Part shown: one piece after another, positions 31,532 to 46,187 of the stretch
How the letters are laid out: each line of letters starts with the position of its first letter
How positions within the stretch are numbered: position 1 is the stretch's first letter
Assembly: GCA_963931865.1 (NCBI GenBank)
Contig: OZ007507.1
Span: 11,519,483-11,583,482, forward strand
Origin: Axinella damicornis
Lineage: Eukaryota; Porifera; Demospongiae; Axinellida; Axinellidae
Reading direction: 5' to 3'
DNA: 64,000 bases
Notes under the pieces: generated by a model
What the model saw: the letters and a program-made list of their open reading frames with translations, nothing else
Told to the model about the DNA's origin: nothing
The model's database searches: none
Position numbers and translations under genes: made by a program

Positions 31532-34500
31532 CTATGACAAATGATTATTGTATGGTTACTTCCTGGTTACCAATCAGACTGTTACATGCCCGTAGCAAGT
31601 TGTCAAGTCTGGCCCGACCAGTTTTCAAGATGGGCTTGTACGCAGCAATGTCAACAAGCAAGCAAGCAAGCAGTCTGGTACATGTATGTCCACAGATACA
31701 GTTCCACAGCATTTGCAGTACCACATCAAGTAGTGAACCGTAAGTCTCCAAAGCGTACATTTGGGAAGAATAAAACACAGAGTCCAGTGCCTTAAAGCGT
31801 TTCCTAAAAGAAAAGAATTCAGTGCTTCACGTGGACATTAATAATTGTATACTAGAAAACTCGACAATCTGGCCAGACCACTCCATTTCTGCTTGCTACG
31901 GGTCAGGGTTACTTCCTTGCCATAGTCCCCTCCCATCCGGGTAAGAATACATTGCACATGTATGGTTAGAGTCATTGCATTTGAATGTATTTGGCATTAT
32001 TGCTGCCACAGTTGGTCAAATGTGGGTAAAATAATGGTGATATTTTAACTGTTAACCAGAAAGTAAACTTGCTGACTGTAACCAGGAAGTTGCTATGCTG
32101 ACTGGTAACCAGGTATTGTTCGACTGTGCAAGTATGCTGAAGGCGTAGGTAAATATTATACAATAGCACCATACCTCGCCACATTGCCCTGCCATATAAT
32201 TAGTCCACTCCTTACATATAGGAGAATAATATTAGAAGCCAAGAACCGAATATTCTCTGGTACTGCCTGACCTAAGAATAGACTCACTTGTTGTCGTCCA
32301 GCTCTACATTCTACATGTAGCTTCTTTGATCGACAGCAATGGTGGGGTCAAAACAGTAGCGTCAAACCTACGTCAGACCTTGGCTTCAGTTTGCCAGGAA
32401 AATAAAACTCCAAGGCGCTCTCTTGCAGGTCTGCTTTCAGTCGTATCTATTGGCTTCAGCAGAAAAGTAACAGCTAGCAATATAGTGCCGTAACTATGAC
32501 TCCATCCAATCAGCAAAGCCAATTCCGATCATGTGAAGAGTTGAACCGATACAGCAAATGCTGAACGGATACAGTAAAATATTCGGTTCAGCGACACGAA
32601 ATGCATTCAGTCAGATTGCAGCATTCAGGGTATACTATCCATTTAGGTTCAGTTAGTCGTATCGTCACAATTGTTGTAGCTCTACCACATGTACATGTAC
32701 ACTGAGACTGTGTAGGGCAGCTTACGGTTCCTGACTGGTTGCTCTGGTGGTCGCTGCAGAGTACAGGGGCAACCTCGGAGCCTGGTAGCTCATGAGCTGG
32801 TGGTAGAGTGCCATGTTCGACAAGATGAGGATTCCCAGCCTGAAAGACAACGGTTGATGTAGTTACACTATAGCAGTTAACTAGTACTAGTCTAGATTAC
32901 TAGTTGAGATTACTGGTAGATTACTGGTCTAGATTGCAAGAATAGCTCATGAGCTGGTGGGGTAGAGTGCCATGTTCGACAAGATGAGGATTCCCAGCCT
33001 GAAATGCAATGGTTGTTTGCTCGTACTGGTCTAGATTACTAGTCTAGATTACTGGTAGATTACTGGTCTAGATTACAAGAATAGCTCGCTTTGACTACTA
33101 GTGCTCAGTTTGAAGTTTGAAGAGAGTGAGGGAAAGAGGAGGGAAGGAGCGGAGAAAAAACAGAGGAGGGAGTGTGAGGGGGCGGGGGAGGGTGATAAGG
33201 AAGAAGAGGAAGGGGGGAGAGATGACAGGAGGGAGAGAGAGATAGAGGAGGGAGGGAACAAAATGAAGACAATGAAACGAGAAGGGAGCAGCTACAGCTC
33301 AGAGTGGACAGTAGCCTCGTTCCCAGGCCCGAGAGAGGGAGGAAGGAGGGAGGGAACAAAATGAAGACAATGAAACGAGAAGGGAGCAGCTACAGCTCAG
33401 AGTGGACAGTAGCCTCGTTCCCAGGCCCGAGAGAGGGAGGAGGAAGGGCTTGGTTTCCACTGTTTGTGCATGTGCCAATCACAGTGTAATTCCACCAGCA
33501 CTGGAGACATTCCATTTACATGTACTGTACACTCGTGACGTCAAAACAGGTACGTGGTCTGTACAGTTAACATAGCAATGCATACGGCCTGTGGAACGTT
33601 ACAAATTGTGCTTTCACCTAAGCCTTCTAGCGTCTAGGTGCTCCTGAATAAATATTTAAACTAGAACAGCGATCTGCGATTGAATCCATCGGTAAGGGAA
33701 AATATGTGTTTGTGTGGCTAGCCGCTACCGACCGGGTAGAAGCCACTATCCTGCAGACTCTTCCACTTGTTTCTGATGCATGTTGGGGGAAGTGTGTTAC
33801 TGGTGGCCGTATAGTTGTGGCCGTGTCGCCCCTCATCTCGCAGTGAACATGTAGTAAAATAGAAAGCGTCACACGCTCAACCACGTGACCACAAAGACAT
33901 TATTTACACCCACTCTCTAATGAATACGTGTTTTGGATATGAAGTGCATGCGCAAACAGTGGCAACCAGGCCCTTTCCTCTCCCTCTCTTGGGTCTGGAA
34001 AGGTGGCTGAGTGGACAGCTACAGGACAGAGTGAACAACTACAGGACAAAGTGGACAGCTACAGGACAGAGTGAACAACTACAGGACAAAGTGGACAGCT
34101 ACAGGACAGAGTGAACAACTACAGGACAAAGTGGACAGGTACAGGACAGAGTGGACAACTACAGGACAGACTGGACAGCTACAGGACAGACTGGACAGCT
34201 ATAGGACAGAGTGGAGAGCTAAGATGATCTACAAAGATAAGAGCCACCTGTCAGAGACGAATCAGCTAGCTTTACAAGCACTCCATTCAAGGGCATTGAT
34301 ACACACAATGACATCACAACGATGTCATCTGAGGGTCCACAATTGACTTACAATAATGTGAGGGCAAGGTTGACACGAGAGTGTGAAGACCTGGAGACGA
34401 ACAACAGAGAAATGAAACATGGTCCATTAAAACAAGTAATGATGCTGCTGCATACCTTGATTTCTTTTCAGTGGCTTCTCTTTCAGCACCTAGGACGAGA

Positions 34501-37500
34501 TGACACAAAGGTCACTCCTCACACACACATACACACACACACACACACACACCTCTCTCACAGACACACCACACACCTCACAAACTGTTACACAAATACC
34601 CCCTCACTTAAGACACACCCCCTCACACACTACACACATCACACACACCACCACACACCTTTCAATTCTTCCAGTCCTGGACGAAATGATTTCAAACTTG
34701 TCACACTATTTGGTTTTTGTCTAGATGCTCCAGGTGAGTGTGGGGGTGTGGTTCCTCGGCTAGAGGACTGTGGAATTATCACCATGGGCTTTGTGAGGGA
34801 GACCTGACGACGATGTCTTGTGCGAGAGGAGTGTCTAGCTCCCCTCCGGTGTGCACGGCGTTTCTTAGCAGGCAGAGAACTCAGGTACTCCTTCAAGAAT
34901 TGATCTGTGAGGGATGGAGGGTGGGTGGGAGGGAGGGAGGGAGGGAGGGTGGAGGGAGGGACATGGAGGGAGGGATGCAGAGACGGAAGAAAGGAGGATG
35001 AATGGAGGGAGGAACAGAGGGAGGACAGAAGAATCGGGATGAGGGAGAAGGGGAGAGGATGGAGAGGTTCAGGACAGGACAATGGAGGTGGGATGGGGGA
35101 AGGTAGGAGAGGGGCAGAGGAAGAATGAGCTGCTGTCACTTGTGCCACGAGACCCCTCTGTAGTGCAACAAGCTCACCAAGGTGATTGAAGTATGACCTC
35201 ACTCCATCCCCAGCATTCCTCTCAATCAAGTCTGAACAATCAAGAAAACAGTCACCATGGTAACAGCTGAAACACCCCTGCGGAGAACGTCTGGTGGTTT
35301 GAGTGAGGTTTCTTGTCACTAACACTTGAAATGTAGGATGGCCAATGAAACTGTATAGCGCACGCATTCATGATTGCGGGTTACATCACCAAATGATTGA
35401 GGAGGCAAACACAGCTCGTAAAAAGGACCTCGTAATTGTGTTCATGAGAGCCCTTCACACAATGTAGCTTCTTCAGCTTTCTCCAACTTTGAAAAACAAC
35501 GGTTTACGGCGATACCGGGAATAACCAAGAAGTCAACTGCCCTTTTGGTAGCTGCTGATGTTTCGGGGGTTAGTGAACGTCACTGACTGCTTGAAGAGAA
35601 GGGCTACACGAAAAATAGTACAGAAAGGAGTGTCTATCTTCAAATTTCCCTTATAGTTGCATTCTTAGTGCGTTCAGCGCTTTCAATTACATGTACACCT
35701 TCGCTGGACATGCCTCTGTAACAGGAAATGTAACACAAGCCACCAGACTTCACCACCAGTGGGTGTGGACGTTTGGACACGAGACTACAGCTACATATCA
35801 TCTGCTGTCACATGACATCACAGTGGTAAATATTCATGATTATATAATGTGATAGCAGAATGGCAAACTCATGATGACATCATGATGACATCATGTAACA
35901 TCACAATATCAACTCATGATGACATCATGTAACATCACAATATCACCTCATGATGACATCATGTAACATCACAACATCAACTCATGATGACATCATGTAA
36001 CATCACAATAGCAACTCATGATGACATCATGTAACATCACAATGAGGTTGATTGGCCTACTTTTGACTAGCCCCCAGCAAGATTTCTTGAAGTTGATGTT
36101 GGCAGTGAGCCGGACCCGGGTCTTGTCATGGGCCACACGAGTCATGCAGTAGCGACAGGATACAAAGAATGTATCACTGTATGGGATGTTGCCGTTGACA
36201 ACCTGTGGGAGGGTGGGGGTGATCAACGAAGAGACAGTGCAGCCATGTGTCTACCAACAGGGAAGAGTGGAGGTCTGTGCTGACCCCCACCAGAGTTCAC
36301 TCAGACCTGGCCAGCAGTTCCATTACACAGGCAGGTATTTAGCTTGTGTGTGTACATGTATGTGTCTGTGTGCTAGTGTGTGCGTGTGTGTGTGTGTGTG
36401 TGCATGCATTGTGCATGTGGAGCACAGTTAATTTGACTACATGTATACTCACTTCAGTATCTACGATGTGTTTCAGTCCAAGCTGACCCAGCTTGGAGTA
36501 TATCTGGTGCTCGGTGGAGGGGGAGTACTTGGGGCCAAAGGAGTAGTTAAGGGCAAGGGTATACCTCATGTCTCGAAGCCTTGTGCCATCGGGCTGTGTC
36601 TGCCAGTCACCTATTTCAATGTCTTGCGGTGGAAGGGGAAGAAGGATGGAGGAATTAAGAGAGGGAGGGAGGGAGGGAGGGAGGGAGGGAGGGAGGGAGG
36701 GAGGGATGGCTTGCTGTACCCCATCTGGGTTTGCCCACCCAATGGTGGCCTGATGAGATTCATCTTAGATGAATCTCATCAGAAAGGAAGTGATTACATC
36801 ACTTCCTGTCAGTCTTGCCTAGCGCCTACTTATTCAGCATTACAGCTGCTTATGCTCAGACTGTACAGGCTTTCACACTTCAAAACCTCGGTGTGGGGAG
36901 GATGTTGTTTTGTATCCATTGTCATGTTTTAGTATTTGTCATGTTTGGCATGTTTTGTTTTTCTTATGTCACTGCTGTGCTAAGTGTGGACACTCAAGAG
37001 TGCCATGGGTAGTCTGACATGTCTAAACACATCCTGTATACCTATACTGTCATGGAGGGATGACCAGGAAGATATATAGGTTGCTTGTAATCGAACTTAC
37101 TGATGGTCTTTCTGTCTTTGAGGAAGTTCCTTATAAACTCAGTGTCAGTGAACAGTAGCCGGAATATTGTCTCTGCGTCAGCTGAATAGACCTGCAGGGA
37201 TGTATGGGTACCCAATCATCACTACTACAGAAGCAGCCAGTAGGAACTGCCATGCAGGTGTTAACTCACTCCCAGGCGCTCGGAAGGGGGAAGGAGCTCC
37301 TCTCCCCCTTCCAAGTGCCTGGGAATGAGACAATTGTGTATTTGTGCCAAGCAGCATGCTGAAACGTTGAGCGAAAGGAGGAAGGGAGGGATGGACGGAG
37401 AGAGAGGTGGGAAAGAAGAGAGAGAAGGATGGACAAATTGACGGAGGAAACTAAGGGAGGAATGGAGGGAGCAGGGGATGAAGGAATGGAGAGGAGGGAG

Positions 37501-40500
37501 GGATCGAGAGAGGGAGAGACAACTTTACTTCGTTGATGATAGTTCTCCCAATGTGTTCTGCACAGCCACAGTCAATCTCACCTGGAAAGAAAGATACATG
37601 CATGTTGCACTGTAACCTTTGACCTTTGTCAGGAAGCAATTGTCAGGTCAGCTGGGTCAGGTGACTCAATTACCATTTTCATCAGCGAAAGAATTGATTT
37701 CAAATTCCGAGCTGGCCATGCTGTCTCCCCCCATGGACACACGCTCTGGATGTTCTGGCGAGAGGGGGGTGGGGCTGCTCACATGACCTGAGTCACTCCC
37801 ACTCATGTGATTGGCTGCCTTAGCATTCTTGGAGCTCGGTTCAGGAGGAGCACCTGGGCAGGCTGCCTCTGAATTAAAAAAAATAGTTGTTTCATAAATT
37901 TCACTGGCACCCAGTAATCACAAATACTTCACAGGTACAACATGTATGCATAACTCGTGTGTGACGGAAGTGGGATGTTCGTAGGGCAGGACTAGACTAG
38001 TGACGCGCAACCTTGGTACTTCAATTTACTGAACCTCGAACTCCGCGAAGAACGTTCGAGAACGTTATGGAATCTTCCAGAACAGCTGGGGCTACAAGCG
38101 GACAGAATCGGAGAGCAGCAGTCAAAGTGGATGCAGTTGAAATGGATGCAGTTAAAGTGGATCGATGCCATCGGGAAGCAGCAGCTGAAGCGGACGCAAT
38201 CGGGGAGCAGCAGCTCTGCACACAGAGCTGTCCGGTGCTGGATTACTCACGTAGGCGAACGAGGAGGAGTAGCGGAGCGAGTAAAGCGAGCAAAGCTACT
38301 TGTACATGTAATGCTGATGTGAATTCGTACAACTTGTTATAAGGAAACTTGTTTGTAATTGAAGAAACTTTTGAAGGTAGAAATACCATCTTCGAATATG
38401 GATGTGCCCTGGTGTGAGCTATACAATGTACCCACGTTACCATGGCAACTGAGCATGGAATGCAACCCACTACTACATACTTCTTGTCTCCACAGCTGCT
38501 GTCCCTCCTGCTCTTGGCAATAGTGATTCCATAACAGGGGTAGCCCCCACTAGTTCAGTCGGTAGACTCATCTCTTCTGCATATCAATTACAAAATCAGG
38601 AGTGTGACATTGCATACATACGACATTTCTGCTGTGTGTGTGTGTGGTGGTGGTGGGGGGGGGGGGGGGGGGGGGGGACGAAGTCAGGTGTTTGGTGGGT
38701 GGGACTACACTAGCGAAGTACACAACCTTCGAAGTTTCTCATCAGCACCATGATTTACTCTCAAGGCAGAACTAATGAGATCACACTCAAACTCTGAGGA
38801 GGCGCTGCCTATCCAGCTTATACTGTACCATGTTTCGTTCGTGAAGAGAGAACTGCTGTGCACTGTGGTTTGTCCAAGGCAAAACTAATTATTATGTTGA
38901 TGAGGTCACAGTGACTAGTGCTGGGATCATACAGTATATCTGCCTACTCAATACCAATATCAATATGGCTTGCCATAAATATATAATATATTATTGTTTT
39001 AACCCAATATTGGATAATACAAGTAGCTTCGCTCGCTTCACTCGCTCAGCTACTTCCCCCTCGTTCGCCTAACACGAGTAATCTGGCGCCGGACAGCTCT
39101 CTGTGCAGAGCTGCTGCTCCCCGATTGCGTCTGCTTGCCCCCCCCCCCCCCCGATTGCGTCCACTTCAGCTGCTGCTTGCCGCTTGCGTCCGCCTCGAAT
39201 CAGCTGCTGCTCCCTGGCCCGATTGCATCCGCTTCATCTGCTGCTTCCAGTTTGCGTCCGCTTACAGCTGCTGCTGCATGCTTGCCGCTTGCGTCCGCTT
39301 CAGCTGCTGCTCCCGATCGCGTCCGCTTCAGCTGCTTCTCCCCGATTGCGTCCGCTTCGACTGCTGCTCCCCGCATCCGCTTGCAGCCCCAGCTGGATTC
39401 CAGCCCATGTTCTCGAACATTCTTCGTCGAGTTCGAGGTTCAGTAAATAAATTAAAGTACGAAGGTTGCGCGTCATTATAGTCTAGTCCCGCCCCACAAA
39501 CATCCCACTTCCGTCACTCACAGACACACACACAGACACACGTTAAAATCTTAATGTATTGATATAACAAGTGCAGTTCAAGGTTCACTTATCTACCAAT
39601 CCCACCAATACCCAATAATTAGCAATATCAGTTCACAATAATCAATATGCCATTTCAATGGTGGCAATGCTGGGTTGAAGTAACTACCATGCAATGGCAC
39701 TCACCTTGGTGTGTTTCCAGCAAGGGCTCTACGTACACAGCCGGGAGAGAGCTGCTGGCTGGGTCATGGGAAGGGCACACAGGCTGGATGGTGGAAGGTG
39801 GGAGGTGGCCCATCTCAACGTGGGTGGGAAGAGACATTGTCTCTTTCTGAGGAGAGGGGGAGTGGCACTAATGACATCATGCAGACATTAGTTGGACCCA
39901 GAGGGCGAGTGGCACCAATGACATCATGCAGACATTAGGTACGGTGACCCAGAGGGGGAGTGGCACCAACAACATCATGCAGACATTAGGTGGACCGAGA
40001 GGGCGAGTGGCACCAATGACATCATGCAGACATTAGGTGACCCAGAGGGGGAGTGGCACCAATGACAAAATGCAGACATTAGGTGACCCAGAGGGGGAGT
40101 GGCACCAATGACATCATGCAGACATTAGGTGGACCGAGAGGGCGAGTGGCACCAATGACATCATGCAGACGTTAGGCAGACCCAGAGGGGGAATGGCACC
40201 AACGACATGCAGACATTAGGTGACCCAGAGGGGGAGTGGCACCATCATGCTGACAATAGGTAATACAAGTAGGTACAGTGACCCAGAGGGGGAGTGGCAC
40301 CAATGACATCATGCAGACACTAGGTGGACCCAGAGGGGGAGTGGCACCAATGACATGCAGACATTAGGCGGCCCCAGAGGGGGAGTGGCACCAAAGAACG
40401 GGTAGTACATGCACTGTGATCCTATTCCAGAGTAGCTCTTCTCCTGCCAACAAGACAGGTCAAAGGTCATGTTGTACACCCTAAAACAATCTCTCACCAC

Positions 40501-43139
40501 TTGGACATCCTCGGGAGTCGTCTCACCCCAGACATCATGAACTGTCCCTACGTTCGTGGACTCTCCCCATGCCTTTCGTGCTGCCTTCACCAACTCCAGG
40601 GGTGTCAGAGCCTGTGTGTGTGTGTGTCGGTGTGTGAGCATTGCATGCATGAGTGTGTGTGTGCGTGTGTGAGTGTGTGTGTATGAGTGTGTGTGTGCCA
40701 GTATATGTACATGTAAGTATGCACTGCGTGTGGGCGTACGGGTGTGTGTGTCGGTATGTGTGTATTGCATGCGGGTGTGCGAGTGTGTGTGTACAGGTGT
40801 ACATGCGTGCGTTTGCATGTAAGCACCTTCGGATAGTCCACATGTACATCACGGCTGTTTTTGCGCAATCGCGACGTGGACATTTAGACACGCCCCCGAA
40901 ATTTTTTCGTGCAATGGCAACGCGCGTTAACGCCTTAGCAACCGCGTTTCCGGTTTTAAACATGGGCTGTTCTCTGGCTTCGCGTGATAACTGCGTGACC
41001 GCTGGAGCCACGTGTATAGGCTAGATTTAGAAAGGAGAGCTAGCTCTACACGATGGTCAAAAAAAGAGCGAAATCTGGTGAGGGACGCAGGAGATACGAC
41101 TTCAAGTATGGCGAGACGCTTCCTCCAGAAACTGAGGATCTCACAGCAAACCAGAAGCGCTTCAGTGAAAGTGGAGAGGTGCTCTGATGAGGAAAATTCA
41201 TGAACTTGTAAGTAGGCAGTGAGTTTATATGATATTTATTTTTTGTCGCGCGGGGTACGCCATCAAAGAAGGGGTACTATAGTGTATATATTTCCGCGTG
41301 TAGGTTATGGCATTGCAGCAAGTGGGAAAGACAAAGGTATGGAATGCCTCCTGTGGAGCACACTAAATCAAAAGACCACAGAAAATGTTGACACCTCTTA
41401 AGTTCATCTCCCATTTTCGATGATATGGGCGTTCACGTCTGGGGCCGAGTTCTGGTGTGGATTCCGCGTTATGCTCGATGACCATACACTTGAATCTGTC
41501 TACAGGCTTGACGATTCCTTGATATTAGGTCTCAGAAGTGGGCATAAACAGACTCGGCTCCTTGATCTCCCATGAGTCCAGCCCCAATGTGCCACCAATG
41601 TATACTAGAAACAAAAAATTTTCTTACAAAAATTACAAATGATTTAGTGATGGCCACCCCGATCGGCTCCCGAAAAAGCAGACAAACAAGGAATGCCATT
41701 AACCAGCCTCAGTCCCATCCCATTGAAAAATGTAGAATTTAGGGATGGGATGGGACTGAGGCTGGTTAATGGCATTCCTTGTTTGTCTGCTTTTTCGGGA
41801 GCCGATCGGGGTGGCCATCACTAAATCATTTGTAATTTTTGTAAGAAAATTTTTTGTTTCTAGTTTGTGAGGTTTTTTTGAGCGCATGGAATGCGTAACT
41901 TTCCTGATGTCAGATTTTATTAATTGCCTTGATGGATGTGAACCTTCTGCTGGGCACTGATCAGGCTTTGATGCTTCATTCTATTTCCACTAATAGTATT
42001 CCAAAACTCTAACCTCACTCACAGTATTGGTGGTATATACATGTTCCGCACTGTAGTTACGTCATGAAAAGAAAGCCACGCCTCCATGATGGCATAGTCA
42101 CGATAGATCTTGGCAAGAACAGGTTGGTAGAAATTCCTCGCAGCGGTAGTGAGGCACCAGATGATGGATTCACAAGGATTCAGCTGGTCACCAAGCGCCC
42201 GAAATGCTGTAAAAAAGAATGCAACGTGCGTTTGCATGTGAACTGCGCATGCGCATTTGGCACGCGTGACCTCTGGTTGCATCAAAATGGCTTCGTGCTA
42301 GCAAATTCACGGAATCGTAGCTAGCCAGCAGTGCCGTTCTTGCCAGTATGTAGTCAAAAGGGCCGAAAGGAGCTACTACGACGAAAGCGATGTTGTTCTG
42401 TGAGTGAACTAGCTCAGGAAATGCTTTTGTTGTCCAGCTATGCTAGTCAATGAGAAAGAAGAAGAAGAAGAAAGAAAGAAGATGACGAAATCGGAATTTT
42501 ACGGCGACTTACTACTCGACTCCCGCGTACTCTCAGGTACGTTTGCGAGTGTTTTTGTGAACTGCTAGGCAGTATCATTCTGTCTGCATGCTTGGTTTGG
42601 GGGGTAGTAGCTTCTTTGGCCGTTTTCCTGCTGGTGCATCAGTATGGTATTTCGAAATTTCCTTAGCCATCCCTAAATAGAGAACGCTACCGCGTTCTCT
42701 GATACCGCGTTCTCTGATATATACCTAGTATATAACATGTACGATGACGTCCAGTTTTGGAAGTGTATAATGCGTACAAGTAGATCTGCTCACTTCGCTC
42801 CGTATTGTGTCTGTGCGAGTTTGACCCTTAACACAGCTCTAGGTTCTGATGCCAGGCCTGAGTTTCACCTCCCTCATGGCTATCTTACGATAATGTGGCC
42901 CACGACAGTTCTCTCTTTCAGAGGTCTCGTGAACTTACACCTCTCGGGATCAGCATAGCTCATCGCTCTGCTGCACAAACAGCCAGCCTTGTGTAGTAGT
43001 GTCTCCAGCAAAAGAGCCTTTAGCACTTGGTTACACTACAATAAGTAAATACAAAGGTCACAGGGTACAAAGGTCTCGCATCACTAGTCTTGCCAAACAC
43101 CTAATTCTGTTACACGCACACGCGCGCGCACGCACACGT

Positions 43140-43173
<34 letters not shown>

Positions 43174-46124
43174 ATCAATAATGATGACAGCACACTCTTC
43201 TAAATATCCCTCCCAGGTGTGGTAGTATGGATGAACTTCAACTGTGGTAGTATGGATGAACTTCAACTGTGGTAGTATGGATGAACTTTGGAGACCGCAG
43301 CTGAATGCCTCTGCATAGCAGCCATTGTAGAATGTTTGTTGGTGCCAGACGTCAGGTGGATCGGTGGTCGCATCGACCCAGAATGTAGTTCTTAACGTTT
43401 CCATGTACAACCTTATACTTGTAGACAGTTGCTCCTGTGTTTGGATTCTCCCTCCACAGGCTGTAGTACGTCTCCAGGCTGAGATCATGTGCCATTGGTG
43501 CTGCACCTACACTGTATGATGTTTATTTGTTGTATTTCCAAGGCTCACAAGTAGCCCCAAAAAATAAGTATCATTTTGCATTGCACTCTGTTATGTACCT
43601 CTCTCCATCCTGTTCAGTTCCTGGAAGGCAATGGCTGTGAAGCGCTTCCTGCTTGGTGTTGCATGGCTTCAAACACAAGTGCTACTGCTGACCTCGTCCC
43701 GTACCCCAGTGTGAAGCAGCTGCGCAGTTGGCATAGTATAGCGTAGCAACTGCGCATTTGTATCCATGGTTATCTTCATGTTATGTATGAACTGTCAAGA
43801 ATGTTAATCAACGAATTCCTAGCATGCCAAGCTTCCTATAGGGTTGTGAAGTGAGTGAATTTGAAGCGCCTAGTTTTGGGGGCGTGTCCTACGCGTACCG
43901 TAAATTTTTAATTGAGCGCTAAATGTCCCCGGAAAAACAGCCGTGACATGGGGGCTAACGTGTGGGTGTGTCTGTAATAATCACAGGGAGTACGAGGAAG
44001 GGGTCAATACCAAGGAAGGGGTGGAATCACAATGCATTCTCCTGTATACAATGTACATGTATTATCAGGTCAGGGTCAAGTGCTCAAGCAGCAGTCAAAA
44101 ATGCTTGACCCCGGTCACAGCTGTGACTACGGCATCTTTGGGAGTGACACCCCCTTGTACTACAATCAGTCTTACTTGTACCTGGTCCAGGAGGCTGTTC
44201 TGCCAGATGCGGAAGATAATGTTGTAGGTGACATCACGGCTCATGAGAGAGGAGAAGCCGTACTTGTCAGAGGTGGTGGAGATCTGGATGGCATTTGGGA
44301 TCACCAGAGCTGTCCTCTCCTTGGTTATTGCCTTCACACTCTGGAAGGGAATGGTGAGCTTTGGGGGAGGGAGGGAGGGAGGGAGGGAGGGAGGGAGGGA
44401 GGGAGGGAGGGAGGGAAGGAGGGTTATTCTACATGTAGACACACTGCTGTGTGAGCTACTGACAGGTAGCAACCATCTTCATTCTCCTTTAGCGTCATGT
44501 TACCGTGCTCCGCAACATTCTATAGAGTTGATTCTTGGACTTTGCAAAATAAAATTTGTTTGCGAACTACCGTCAAAGTCCAAGAATCAACTCTATGGAA
44601 CATCTTCATTCTCAGTATTCTACAAGACCTCACCCACTACCAAGACAAATCGAGATGAATTCTCTTAACATTGTACCAGAGTTTCCCAGGAGAAGATGTT
44701 GGCATAGAAACAGAGCCAATTCTGGGTCACATAGAGTCGACCGTGGATCAAGATGTCACGCTGGAGAGCACAAGAATAGTCTGTGTTGGGAGGGAGATGG
44801 AGGGGGGGAGAGAAGGAGGAGGAGTAACAAGGAAGGGTTTGGAGGCCAGGTATTCAACATGTACAGCCTCGTTCCCAGACCTTAACCCACTAGCAGCACA
44901 GGAAGGATTGGCACACAAAACCAAACCCATTCTCCATTCTTCTATCCCCACCCAATTTTAAGTAACAAAAAGGGTGGAAACATGACTACAAATACATACA
45001 TGCTTGTTTTACTGAGAGATTATTGGGAGATTGCTGAGATTACTGGAAATTACAGGAGATTACTGGAAATTGCTGAAATCACTGGTCACTGGAGATTACT
45101 GGAGATTACTGAAAATCACTGGAGTTTACTGGAAATCACAGTGTACCGTCGATCAGCTTCTCTGTATCCGGTAAAGAATGGAATATCTTGTGTAACTCGT
45201 CATTCTTGTGGCGGTGCGAGGAAGTGAAGTACTGAGCAAATGAGAACTTCTGCAGAGGGGAGGAAAAAAACTGACGTGTGTGTGTTGGGAGGGGGCACAA
45301 CAAAACACAAAGACAAGACATGTAAATTGTGTCTGGCAATGATGTCATGTCCAACAGCTTGCACAACACTTCATTCCTACGTACATCCCATGGTTCATTA
45401 CCATCCCAGGTGATGGCAATACATGGGGCCATTAGAAGATCTCACTTCCTCTCAGCTAAATTGGTCAGCCTGGGAGTGAGGGCACAGTCTTGGGATGAGG
45501 TAATCGTCTGGGAATGAGGCTACATGTATGGTCTGGGAATGAGGTCACAGTCTGGGAAAGAGGCCACGGGTCTGCTATGGCCTGGGAATGAGGCCACAGT
45601 CTTGGGATGAGGTAATTGTCTAGGAATGAGGCTATTGTCTGGGAAGGCCACAGCCTGGGAAGGCCACAGCCTGGGAATGAGGCTATTGTCTGTGAAGGCC
45701 ACAGTCTGGGAATGAGGCTATTGTCTGGGAATGAAGTCTAGGAAAGAGTTCACAGTCTGGGAATGAGGGTAGAGTCTGGAGTAAGGCCAAGGTCTGGAAA
45801 GGAGCCACGGTTTGAGAATGAAGCCACAATCTCAGGACGTAGTCTGGGAATGAGGTTGAAGAATGAGGCCAGGTTCTGGGTATGAGGTTGAAGAATGAGG
45901 CCAGGTTCTGGGAATGAGGTCGAAGAATGAGGCCAGGTTCTGGGTATGAGGTCAAAGAATGAGGCTGGTCTGGGAATGCAGATTCAAAAAGGAGTGTGAT
46001 TGGGAACACAAATATTGTGAACACTCGTAAAGTTAGTGGTGTATGTCAACGTCATCCACCTACCCCTTTCTTGTCCTTGCTTTTCTTTTTGCTCAGATTG
46101 TCGGACTCAGGAGGACTTGGACTT

Positions 46125-46187
<63 letters not shown>

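Noticed and set aside
31743..31800. Possible GRAMD1 exon reading [22 protein letters not shown]
   Set aside because: The membrane-helix exon joins the next exon directly in phase 2, and adding this segment breaks the frame.
36441..36932. Plus-strand frame over the VASt exon
   Set aside because: Shadow of GRAMD1 exon 36622-36453 followed by a GGGA repeat.
39103..39481. Three plus-strand Cys/Ala/Pro-rich frames
   Set aside because: They come from the internal repeats of the right inverted arm and match no protein.
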